From Alviniconcha marisindica (lineage: Eukaryota; Mollusca; Gastropoda; Provannidae), in the NCBI GenBank assembly GCA_018857735.1, contig JABMCL010002673.1, positions 772,501 through 836,500 on the forward strand: a DNA stretch of 64,000 nt, written 5' to 3'. Each line of letters starts with the position of its first letter. The stretch's first letter is position 1. Shown in pieces: positions 52,501-64,000 of this stretch. The notes under the pieces were generated by a model. That model saw only the letters and a program-made list of their open reading frames with translations. It was not told the origin of the DNA and did no database searches. The translations under genes were made by a program, and so were the position numbers.

Positions 52501-55058
52501 ATACATTGTGTGTGTGTGTGCGTGTTACACGTGTGTTGCATTAACCTTAATTTTCAGTGACCAAGCAGTGATGGAGGAAGATGGCTACTGTCGCATTGTG
52601 GGTCGGCTAAAAGACATGATCATCAGGGGTGGAGAGAACGTCTACCCCACAGAGGTAGAGCAGGTCCTCTACCTTCACCCCAAGGTCAAGGATGTACAGG
52701 TAAGTAAGTACGCTAGCTGTGAGCTGCCCACCAAGCACCTCCATGTCGTGAAATCCGCACAGTGACACTCAGCTGAGTTGTTTTGCCCTTTGGAACATTT
52801 TCATGGATAATAATTGTTTGTTTATTGTTTTCACACAAAGGCAAGGTCTGAAAATCTGATGTTTTTGTGTTCTATTTAAAGCAGTTAGTCTTAATGGCCA
52901 AGTGTTTCCATGTAGAAAATGTCAGCTATGGTCTTGGTTGGGGGGGGGGGGGGGGGGGGGGGGATGTCCATACAACCTTTGCTTTCCTTACAACCTTAAA
53001 CACTGTTAGGGGGAACAAAATGGTAACTTGAGTGGAGAGATGAGTGAAATGGTTTCCAAAGAGGGGTGGAAAGTGAGAAAGAAAGAAAAATCCTCCACCT
53101 TTTGTTTTAGTTTTGGAGGTAATGGTTTGCCAATAAGCGTCTCATTTGCTGCATGTTTTTGTGCCCTGTTACAAAACCCTGCCAGGCCATAGTGCTGGTA
53201 CGTGATGACTGGCTTGCTGCTTGCTTTTATTAACATGCTGCTAGCAATACCATGAGTAAGTAAGTAAATTGGTGTTTTACGCCCTGTCAACCAGTGTGGT
53301 TATATCAGGGTGATCAATACCACGAAGGATTGTTAAACTTAAAGGAAGGGGCTGTTGGATTTATAGCAGTCCTGATAACTGTCCTTGGTGGGAGCTACCA
53401 CAAGTATCATTTTTGTCGCGACAAACACAAAGCGACAAAACTTTTGTCACGACAAAAATGATACTTGTGGCAGCTCCCGCCAATGATAGATAACACTGTA
53501 ACACTACTGTTACAGTAGACATGGAAAATGAAGCTTTTTAACTTTTCATGCATTTTGACCAGTTGAATATAGATAGATGTTTCCCTGTGCACATATCAAA
53601 ATGATTACCTTTAATTTGCCATCATCATCTTAACCACAGTGCTTCTCAAACAGGGCCCACTGTATGGGTGGAAACAGCCACCCTGTACTTCTGACTTTTT
53701 CAAACAGATTTTCTTTCGTGGAGTAAAGTTTGGTCTGAGCAATGTTGAACTTGCATTATGAACACTCATAGTGGTAAGCATTTGCCATTCGAGATGCTTA
53801 TGGTGATTTCCTTGATGCTGATGGTGGTGGTAGCAAGGACGATGACGATGATTATGGTGATGGTGTTGGTGATGCAGGTGATAGGGATACCACATGAGAG
53901 ACTGGGTGAAGAGGTGTGTGCCTGGATACAGCTGAAATCTGGGGAGACGGCAACCGATGAGGAGCTGAAAGATTTCTGCAAACAAAAGGCAAGTGCATGT
54001 ACTGTCAGTAGACTGAGTCCCTGCATGAAGTAGCAGTTCACAGGGAAGCAGGCTGGCAGACATCTGAAGTGGCTCATGTGGATGTGGATGTTATTGTTAA
54101 GGTTCCCTCTGTTGAGAGCCCAGAGCTGACAGATGTTTTCCATTTAAAGCCTGGAGAAGGTCAAAATGTAGCTATGCCTGCTTCGCCCACTGCCAGGAAC
54201 TTCTTCCATGTCCTAATTTCTACCTTTTTAGTCCAGTCCATTCACCTTCATTTTTTCCAAATCCTCTCCCTACTTTTTAACTGCATTAGTTTTGGCTTAT
54301 GCAGTTTCCCCATGTGGGCCCCCTGGAATAAAATAGGTTACCCTGCTCATTGTCATAAGCGACTTAGCAGGTTCCCATGGTGTGTGCCAATGAAATATTA
54401 AAAAAAGAAAAAAAGCTATCAAAACATGTGTTATTGTGGATTGTTAGATAGATAGATGGTTGTTGTTTTTTGACATTGTATCCAGTCATTTATACAGAGT
54501 TGTGATTTGGTGACTTGTGTTTTGGACTGGTGTAAAATAATTTTGAATGTGTGCTTTGTCCTGTGGTGACCCTGTGAGGTTGTCGGGACATCAAAAGCCA
54601 AGAAATGACCAACTTAAAAGAGGGGTGTTGTTGTTTAATATATAGGTGTCTGTATATATGTGCAGTTGTGTGAGTGAGCTGGTTAGCAGCTGTGTAAGAG
54701 AGTCTTAGACTGTAGTTAGTTACTGAATTTTAGTGTCCCCTCTACCATATGGTGTCACTCCAGGATAAACATAGAGTATGTGTGTGCATGCACATAAGTG
54801 TACATACCAGCAATAAACTGCTTTAGACTTGTTTTTAACCCTTTGCCTTGTGTGGTTTTTCATTGCTGCGCACGTATTGTTTTACTGAGTATTCTGCAAA
54901 TTTGTGTTTTGTTGTTCCAGCTGGCTCGTTTCAAAGTGCCGTGCCACTTCCTGTTTGTGGAGGAATTTCCCATGACAGTGACAGGGAAAGTTCAGAAGTT
55001 CAAGATGAGGGAAAAGACCATGGAACTGTTGGGGCTCTCGCACAACCACCCAAATTGA
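40365..55058 (+). CDS. ACSF2: Medium-chain acyl-CoA ligase ACSF2, mitochondrial
   Basis: Activates medium-chain fatty acids to acyl-CoA (ATP to AMP) in the mitochondrion. Exons: 40365-40483, 41464-41653, 42772-42900, 44980-45033, 45828-45946, 47139-47304, 48030-48125, 48482-48630, 49394-49562, 49942-50049, 50746-50894, 52558-52699, 53878-53988, 54921-55058. The sum is 1,839 bases, 612 residues (human 615). The N-terminus is rich in R, K, S and T without acids until residue 20, like a targeting presequence. Signatures are complete: P-loop [10 protein letters not shown] (258-267) across exons 6/7, YGSTETSP (400-407), YTGD (481-484), [13 protein letters not shown] (498-510) and the catalytic lysine in TVTGKVQK (K590). 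Exon 13 ends with a GC donor. Exon 2 could start at 41473 instead of 41464. Exons 3 and 11 have their edges multiplied in adjoining introns. Confidence 0.96.
41030..41103 (+). repeat. Dispersed repeat family C, copy 1 (ACSF2 intron 1)
   Basis: Contains TAAGTAAGTAA, then TTGGTGTTTTACGCC and GTTATATCAGGG. The same order is found at 46965-47027 (inverted) and 53253-53316. It resembles the conserved tail region of a SINE. Confidence 0.7.
41737..41785 (+). repeat. Short dispersed repeat family D
   Basis: TTCAAGATTCAAGATTACTT followed by TATTATCTCATCAGAGA. A related copy lies at about 45348-45395 (GTTCAAGATTCAAGCTTATT, then TCATCAGAGAAATTAAATTT). Both are in ACSF2 introns. Confidence 0.5.
42850..43850 (+). 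repeat. Array of duplicated exon 3 edges, ACSF2 intron 3
   Basis: The last 50 or so bases of exon 3 (GGGTCATCACTCAATATGCC to CTTATTTTG) with the donor GTAAGAGC and a G-rich intron stretch recur about ten times over 950 bases. Units near 42961, 43062, 43186, 43311, 43498, 43590 and 43687 keep the exon part. Donor-like GTAAGAG, GTAGGAG or GTAAGA remains after copies near 43116, 43351 and 43460. Units differ by point changes and G-run length. Confidence 0.9.
43850..43903 (+). repeat. (GT)n microsatellite
   Basis: About 26 GT dinucleotides at the end of the exon 3 edge array in ACSF2 intron 3. Confidence 0.95.
44476..44546 (+). repeat. (GT)n microsatellite
   Basis: About 35 uninterrupted GT units in ACSF2 intron 3. 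A 60-base direct duplication follows at about 44820-44945, just before exon 4. Confidence 0.95.
45534..45610 (+). repeat. (CA)n microsatellite
   Basis: About 38 uninterrupted CA units in ACSF2 intron 4. Sequence around CATTGCATTTT occurs on both sides. Confidence 0.95.
46205..46451. mobile_element. Foldback MITE (family A, complete copy)
   Basis: Ends read CAACACCCAAGGGAGTTAAT and, inverted, TTAATTAGCTCCCTTGGGTG. The inverted arms extend about 110 bases each and include ACAAGCACAACAACAAAGAC and CTGAGTTGCCGACAGTAACT, leaving a loop of about 30 bases. It sits in ACSF2 intron 5 within a directly duplicated flank of about 150 bases (46020-46170 and 46450-46600). Confidence 0.85.
46965..47027 (-). 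repeat. Dispersed repeat family C, copy 2 (ACSF2 intron 5)
   Basis: Plus strand reads CACCCTGATATAACCACACT, then GGTTGACTGGGCGTAAAACA and CCAATTTACTTTA, the reverse complement of copies at 41030 and 53253. Confidence 0.75.
48655..48832 (+). repeat. Pyrimidine tract (TTCTTT-rich), ACSF2 intron 8
   Basis: About 170 bases almost free of purines, starting 30-50 bases after the weak donor of exon 8. Open frames across it encode only Phe/Ser and are artefacts. Confidence 0.9.
50290..50770 (+). repeat. Array of duplicated splice-acceptor edges before ACSF2 exon 11
   Basis: A unit of about 112 bases ends TTGCATTATTGTGTGTCTGA, then CAG, followed by the exon 11 start GCCAAAGTGGTGGATGA. Upstream of the real exon (50746) near-perfect copies begin at 50409, 50521 and 50633, with an older one near 50295. 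Each copy carries the pyrimidine-poor tract, the CAG acceptor and about 30 exon bases. Reading on from a decoy in the exon frame reaches a TGA after about 24 codons. Confidence 0.93.
50840..52200 (+). repeat. Array of duplicated splice-donor edges after ACSF2 exon 11
   Basis: The last 50 or so bases of exon 11 (GAGAAAACTGCTGAGTGCAT to GGTTTTACACAGG) plus donor GTATGTGAGAGC and about 25 intron bases form a unit of about 85 bases repeated some 13 times. The junction ACACAGGGTATGTGAG is intact in the exon and about seven decoys (near 50970, 51055, 51141, 51226, 51312, 51634, 52016). A shorter sub-array of about 35-base units with GAAAACTGACAAGTGAGGTG occupies 51740-51975. Confidence 0.93.
52940..52963. 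repeat. Poly-G tract
   Basis: Run of about 24 G in ACSF2 intron 12. The length is uncertain in any assembly. Confidence 0.9.
53253..53316 (+). repeat. Dispersed repeat family C, copy 3 (ACSF2 intron 12)
   Basis: GTAAGTAAGTAAATTGGTG followed by TTTTACGCCCTGTCAACCAG and GGTTATATCAGGGTGATCA. Matches the copies at 41030-41103 and 46965-47027. Confidence 0.75.
53385..53483. ncRNA. Long intronic hairpin (miRNA-like precursor or micro-foldback)
   Basis: Left arm TGGTGGGAGCTACCACAAGT, then ATCATTTTTGTCGCGACAAA, pairs with a right arm at about 53442-53483 (GTCACGACAAAAATGATACT, then TGTGGCAGCTCCCGCCA). About 40 base pairs with three or so mismatches and a loop of about 20 bases. It lies on the coding strand of ACSF2 intron 12. 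The size and loop fit a miRNA precursor, but a short MITE looks the same. Confidence 0.4.
53989..54920 (+). other. ACSF2: GC-AG intron 13 of ACSF2
   Basis: Exon 13 ends CAAAAG and the intron starts GCAAGTGC, a GC donor with otherwise consensus context. No GT nearby would keep the frame with exon 14, which begins at CTGGCTCG after GTTGTTCCAG. The join gives CKQK-LARFKVP, matching the family. Confidence 0.8.
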
Positions 55059-55122
55059 AAGCAAACTGAGAGGGTTCCAGACTGCCAATCATCCACCCAC
55101 CTCAGCTAATCAGAACATAACA

Positions 55123-55128
55123 AATAAA
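55123..55128 (+). terminator. Candidate polyadenylation signal for ACSF2
   Basis: AATAAA 65 bases after the ACSF2 stop codon. It lies inside a segment related to 50200-50290 in intron 10 (shared CAGAACAT, ACAAATA and ATTCCA). Another AATAAA is at 55800. Confidence 0.4.
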
Positions 55129-55232
55129 TATTCCACACAAAAACCCTAAGAGTGACTGCCACGTTTTCGTCACACACTAAAGCATAGCAGTGGAGCAAAA
55201 GACTGGCTGAATTGACTGATTCCAAACAAAAG

Positions 55233-55375
55233 GATGTACCTCTGGTGGAGTTAATGTACCTTGTATTTGCATGCATGCCAGGTGAGAGTTACTGTAGGTG
55301 ACTCAGGTCTTTGTTGTTGTAGTTGTGTTGTGTATGCTGAGCACTAATTAACTCCCTTGGGTGTTAATTCCCAAC
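55233..55375 (+). repeat. Right half of foldback family A
   Basis: Contains GGATGTACCTCTGGTGGAGT, CAGGTGAGAGTTACTGTAGG, GACTCAGGTCTTTGTTGTTG and ends TAATTAACTCCCTTGGGTGT. Only the loop and right arm of the 46205-46451 element are present. Confidence 0.75.
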
Positions 55376-56172
55376 AAAACCTTCAAAATAAGTAACAGTT
55401 CACTTGCAGTGATGATGGAAAATATCATCTGCTGTCACCTAGGGTGGAGCGCAGATTGGCTTTCCTGAGAATGATTATCATATCATCTTAAACTGAACTA
55501 AACTGAAATCGTGTTTGGGGAAACTAATCTAATGCTTATTCCGGACAGGCATCATTTGCAATGCAGAAGGTGCTCATTATCAAAGACAGGAACAACTTTG
55601 TTGGATCTTATCTCCCCCGCCTTTTAAGTTTTTTATTTTTATAATGCATTCTTGACTACTTAATTAATGTCCACATACCCTTGATAACTATACACAACGT
55701 TATCCATTCACTCTGGTCTTGCATTCATGTGAAATGATCCACCCACCACAAGTAAACAAGAGATTTTTTTTATGGGTTACCTTAGTTATATATTACAATA
55801 ATAAAGATTTGAGTTACCTTCCTTATATGGAAAGTTTTCCTGACGGGTGTGAGTGGGGTATGAGTACAACTGTGGTATAGTTACCCAAGAGAGGGCAGGT
55901 CCCTGAAAATCATGAAATTTGTAATTTATGAAGTGCTCCTCACCAATATAGGACTGTGCAATTTGTCGGGTGCCAGTGCTGGACTGTATGGGAGGGTTTT
56001 GTTTTTCAACAGTTGATACTTGGATTTGACAGTATATTTTGTTTGTTGATGCTGCTGCATAGATAAATATCTGGTGTGTGCGTGTGCGCATGTGTGTGTG
56101 TGTTTTTGTTTCTTAATTTTTTACTGAGATAATATAATGATTATGTGTTGATGCTGCTGCAGAGGTGTGTGT

Positions 56173-56208
<36 letters not shown>

Positions 56209-56756
56209 GTTGTGTGTGCTGTTTCTCAGCAGCTTTTGCTCAAATGCTACCTGTGTTTTTCAATCGATGGTGCTTCTGCACATATTATATAAATATATGT
56301 GTGTGTTTGCCTCAACGAATTGGTAGTCGATGCCTTCTCTGATTCATGGAAGTGTATACATTAAAGGGACACTAGCGATTCCCATTTTAATGATTTTGCG
56401 TAATGGCAGTTGTCTCTCTTTAATTGATGTGGCTGTTTTTCGCTGCCGGGATAAGTTAGGAGATTAGCCTATTTTATATAATAAATATTTGAGTTACCTT
56501 AATTATATATTATAGTAATAAAGACTTGAGTTACCTTCCTTATTAGAAGAAACAAACTGGTCTGATCGGTCGTCAACCTTCCTTATTAGAAGAAACAAAC
56601 TGGTCTAATCGGTCGTCTGCTCGCTCCAGTCGAGCAGTAAACAAAGATGGCGAAAGCATGGAGAGTTCACAGTAGAAACAATTAAAAGACGCATTTGATT
56701 GATCATGGATTGAAGGTGGGTGAGGTGCCAAATTACTGCATTTGAATTTATTTACA

Positions 56757-56951
56757 GTTGGTAAAGTATACAAACATTACCAGAAAACTGGTTCGATTGA
56801 ATATAGATCTAGATGTGGATGTCGTAAAAAAAGATTTCATGGCGAGGTGAATGACGGCTCTTTAACAACAAAACGACAACAAAAGTTCAACGAAAACTTG
56901 GCGTACGTGACATTTGAAACAAGTTTCCTGAATCAACCTCTATGGAAGTAA
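56757..56951 (+). mobile_element. Possible helix-turn-helix transposase fragment
   Basis: After TTTATTTACAG the frame reads VGKVYKHYQKTGSIEYRSR and on to a stop at 56949-56951. The V.K.Y..Y..TGSI..R pattern is that of the second helix-turn-helix of paired-type DNA-binding domains in Tc1/mariner-like transposases. No catalytic domain is nearby. Recognition is weak. Confidence 0.25.
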
Positions 56952-57487
56952 GTGAAAAAGACAATTCAGCAACAACTTTCGTAAATTTTCAACAAGAACA
57001 GTCCACAAGAGCAAGGAAAAAGAAAAAAAGAGAGAAGAAGCTGGGAATGAAAGTAAAAATTGACAGAAAAAAAAGCAAAAGAAAAAAAGAAAAGCGTACG
57101 TCTCCAGTACTGTACAGGTAAAAATGCATTGGACTACATAGTCACTGGAAAAAAGGGATACATAAATGTATTTAGGAACGAAATGGTCATAATGATCAAG
57201 CCTGCCGGTCGCATAGAGATATGAAGAATACTCCTGGAAAATGGACATACATATTTAGTGTATGGGCACTCTCCATGCTGGTCCGAGAGGGACCGAAGAA
57301 CACACTCAAACTGATGGTCTGCGGATGTATTACTATTACCGTGGTGTCGGTCCTTTGGTGTTTGTGGTAGGAAATATGAGCAGTACTAATACATCGAGGT
57401 AGTGGACGCAAACCTTTGGCCTGTTAGTGTTATTGAGAGGTATTAGTGTTATTGAGACGTGTGTATGTATGTGTGTGTGTGTGTGTA

Positions 57488-57546
<59 letters not shown>
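57488..57546. repeat. (AT)n microsatellite
   Basis: About 29 uninterrupted AT units, preceded by a short (GT)n. Confidence 0.95.
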
Positions 57547-57548
<2 letters not shown>

Positions 57549-58079
57549 ACTTTCAAAATGACAGTGCCTCGATTCACAGATCTTCAAAAACCAGAAGCAA
57601 AGGAATTACACTCCCCCCCTCTCCCTCCTCCTTCGTTCTATTTACTGCTATACACACACGTGGTCTGCTCACTTGCTCCTTTGTGCCTGCTTCCATAGAC
57701 ATCACTTGTTCCTCTGGGCCAGATATTATATGCCTATGTCTTATTAGCAATAAAGATAACTTTGTGGATTCAACCATGTGTTTAGTGTGACTGTATTGGG
57801 TAAAAGAGAACCTGAACTTTATTTGTGATGATCCACAGATACCATTATAATACAGTTATGTAGGCGTCTTTTGTCTTCAGACATATTCAGGAATTGTATT
57901 GTGCCTGCCGACCACAAAAAGTTGACAGTGAAATGAAAATAAAACGGGACCTTTGACATTTGTTTCGACCATGTTCGCTTTATGAGTTCAGAATGCCACT
58001 TTCCGAATCACCGGGATGTACCCAGCGTGTGCAGTATACCGCATGGCATATCGCGAACAAGTTCAAGTTCATTGTTGCT

Positions 58080-58365
58080 TTACGACCACGGAGACCGTAC
58101 GGACTATGAGGGGTCGGGGAGCTCTCGACGGCCACCTCAACTTTCACACAGCTCTGTCGCGAACAAGTTCACGCTTTACATCCACAGAGATCATAAGGAC
58201 TATTAGGGACGGGGAACCCAGGACGGCCACCTCGACTTCCACACAGCTCTGTCGCGAACAAGTTCCGTGTTGCTTTACGTCCACAGAGACCATAAGGACT
58301 ATTAGGGACGCGGAGCCCAGGACGGCCACCTCGACTTTCACACAGCTCCTGAGCTCTGTCGCGAA
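58080..58365 (-). repeat. Decayed tandem copies related to family B
   Basis: Three to four units of about 90 bases carry ACGGCCACCTCGACTTYCAC, ACAGCTCTGTCGCGAACAAG and CATAAGGACTATTAGGGACG. The first part matches the start of family B on the minus strand. Here it has become a local tandem array. Confidence 0.65.
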
Positions 58366-59033
58366 CAAGGCCGCTTCTTGGGTTAAACCGGCCGAGAACA
58401 GTGGCGAAAAATGAGCGTGGCCGTGTATGTATTCACGCGTAACTAGCTAGAGCAAAGAAGCTGCACTGCCACATGATACGTTATACAACGACGGCGATTT
58501 TACAACTCGATGTAAGTGTTTGCTGCAGGGAGAAAGAAAGGAAACCAGTACGGTCAACATAACGGGTTTGATTACACGTTTCCGGCTAAATCAAACTCTG
58601 GTTGTGGTAAACAAATGCACACGTCGGCATGGAAATTAATTCAGGATTTTACACCATTTTCCCAGGATTTAACCATTGCCTACTTTTCGAACTTTCGCCA
58701 GTATTGAAAGATGAAGTGTATCACGTGCTTGATGCCCCCTGGACTCAACTTCCTAGCAGGCCATGGACAGTTTACACACAGTAGCACGTTGAGGTAGTTC
58801 TGTATTTCCTGAATAGAAAGTCCGACTGGTTGGAATCTGTGAAAGTACAGGTCTCTTTTTCTAATATCTAGCTGCTTGCGTTTTTGTACGCAACGACAGG
58901 ATGTAAAAAATCCCAACTAACTCAGCTAGCCATCAGCGTAAAAAGTGATTGGTGCAAGGAAAAATAGCGCGCATGCACACACACGTTGACTCTCTCTGTG
59001 TGTGTCTGTCTGTGTCTCCGTCTCTCTGTCTCA

Positions 59034-59036
59034 CCC

Positions 59037-59103
<67 letters not shown>

Positions 59104-59106
59104 GTC
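59034..59106 (+). repeat. (TCTG)n microsatellite
   Basis: About 17 TCTG units inside a longer pyrimidine-rich stretch (58985-59125). Confidence 0.95.
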
Positions 59107-60464
59107 TGTCTGTCTGTCTCTCTGTTATATGTACATTATTTTTGTGTACCGTGTTGTGTATGTTAATAGGAGCACTCGCCCAGGTCAAATAAACCATTTG
59201 AATCTCTCTCTCTCTCTCCATCCCCCCCCCCCTCTCTCTCATATAGGCCCTATTGAATTCAAAGTTCTAACCCACCCCGCTACATGCAGGCTGTTGAATT
59301 TCCTCCTACGGATGCATTTTCATCAACGACTTAACAGTTACCATGCCTTACAAATGAACTCGGTGACTGGAACGATTCATTAGCTGAATTGAATGTTCCA
59401 ACCCAAGCTGTTTACACGCTGTTGAACTTCCCCCCACAGATCAATGATGCATTTTCATCAACAACTTTTCAGAATTAGCATGCCATATGAATGAATACTG
59501 GAACGATTTATTTGCTAGGTTTAACACCGAGCCCAGTCAATTCACCGTGAAATGTAATGTCAATTTATAGAGCACGCGCGGGCGCAAAAAAAGAAAAGAA
59601 AAATCCGCATTCGCAGAACGTGCTCACCGCGTTTGAAAAAGAAGAGGATGTACCAGCAGAGAGAGACAGAGACAGAGAGAGAGGCAGAGAGATGGGGAGA
59701 TCTTACACCAGCTTTAATAACAACTGCAACAGCAATGATGAAGGATGGTCAGTACTAACAATGATCACAGGAGTAGCACTAGCACTAGGTACATCTGCTT
59801 CGCAGAATCAACAAAGGGAGTTAATCAGCGTTCGAAAGACGTCACATGAACACAACAGAGACCGGAACCGAGAAAAAAAGGGGGGGGGGGGATTAAAAAA
59901 AGACAAACATGCTCGCTAATAGTTAATTTCTATAATTTCATAATTAAAACTGTCTACCCCAGAATAGAATTCTTTGTTCTTTTTTGTTCTTTTCTCGCGG
60001 CATTCTCACCATGGAAAATCGGCAGCAAAACAAAAACAGCAGCAACAGTAACAGAAACAACAGGAAGAGCCGAAGGGCACTCCGGGAAGGAAGAAGTAAA
60101 AAAAAAAAACACATGTAAATTAGACAATGAATATTTATGCACGTGTCAGTGGGTACACTTGCCGGATGGTGAAAAAGCTGATAGTGAATAATATGTAGCG
60201 TAAATGAATTCAGGCTGGTCTTGTTTTTTTGTTTTTTGTTTTGTCCCCTGTTCCCCCCCTCCAGGAAACTGGAAGCGCTATTGCTAGACTACAGTTATCA
60301 TGATCGATTTGCGCGATACAAGACTTGTCCTAATCTGCAAAGGAATTTGTATTTGCCTCATACATACTGATTTGGAGATGACAGAGGTAAAACTCATCCG
60401 GCTTGAATATTATGGACTATTTTCTCTCCCGCGTGTTGTAATAGCTCTGTGAGACGACCGGAAG

Positions 60465-64000
<3,536 letters not shown>

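Larger units (their letters stand above)
55376..60464. other. Gene-free region between ACSF2 and the IgGFc-binding gene
   Basis: No host gene was recognised. Contents are a 60-base duplication near 56560-56615, a possible transposase-related exon-like piece (56757-56951), (AT)n, (TCTG)n, decayed family B copies and a family A end near 59805-59870 (AAAGGGAGTTAATCAGCG). Confidence 0.6.

Noticed and set aside
58949..59383. Frame rich in Cys-Leu-Ser-Val
   Set aside because: Translation of a (TCTG)n microsatellite.

Overview
This is an animal nuclear genome window: long genes split into many short exons with GT-AG introns, abundant (GT)n, (CA)n and (TCTG)n tracts, minisatellites, foldback elements and tRNA-related repeats. 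Protein families and repeat style fit a lophotrochozoan, most likely a gastropod mollusc. The species cannot be named from the sequence alone.

Layout. (1) 690-3532, minus strand: the first four exons of WBP4 (spliceosomal WW-domain-binding protein 4); the gene continues past the left edge. (2) 3890-18369, plus strand: a complete 20-exon MBTD1/Sfmbt-type chromatin reader of 956 residues (FCS zinc finger, four MBT repeats, C-terminal SAM). It shares a 357 bp bidirectional promoter region with WBP4. (3) 18370-27190: the 3' region of MBTD1 and gene-free DNA. (4) 27897-35272, minus strand: a complete four-exon SUMO gene of 100 residues, convergent with MBTD1. (5) 35441-40364: a gene-free mosaic of nested repeats, including a LINE fragment and tRNA-like elements. 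(6) 40365-55058, plus strand: a complete 14-exon ACSF2 gene (mitochondrial medium-chain acyl-CoA synthetase family, 612 residues). (7) 55059-60464: gene-free, rich in repeats. (8) 60465 to the right edge, plus strand: the start of a secreted IgGFc-binding-domain protein, cut by the window end. All three complete genes close in frame across every inferred junction.

The most unusual signal is a recurring one. At five exon edges in two unrelated genes, the last or first 25-55 bases of an exon, with the adjoining splice site and intron sequence, have been tandemly multiplied into the intron. This creates arrays of decoy donor or acceptor sites: MBTD1 exons 3 and 11, ACSF2 exon 3, and both sides of ACSF2 exon 11. 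Some arrays are nearly perfect and others are decayed, which suggests a continuing process of intron growth by splice-junction duplication.

The genes do not form one pathway. WBP4 acts in splicing, MBTD1 in chromatin, SUMO in protein modification, ACSF2 in lipid metabolism, and the last gene in mucosal or extracellular defence. MBTD1 carries two SUMO-acceptor consensus motifs and may be a SUMO substrate, which is inference only.
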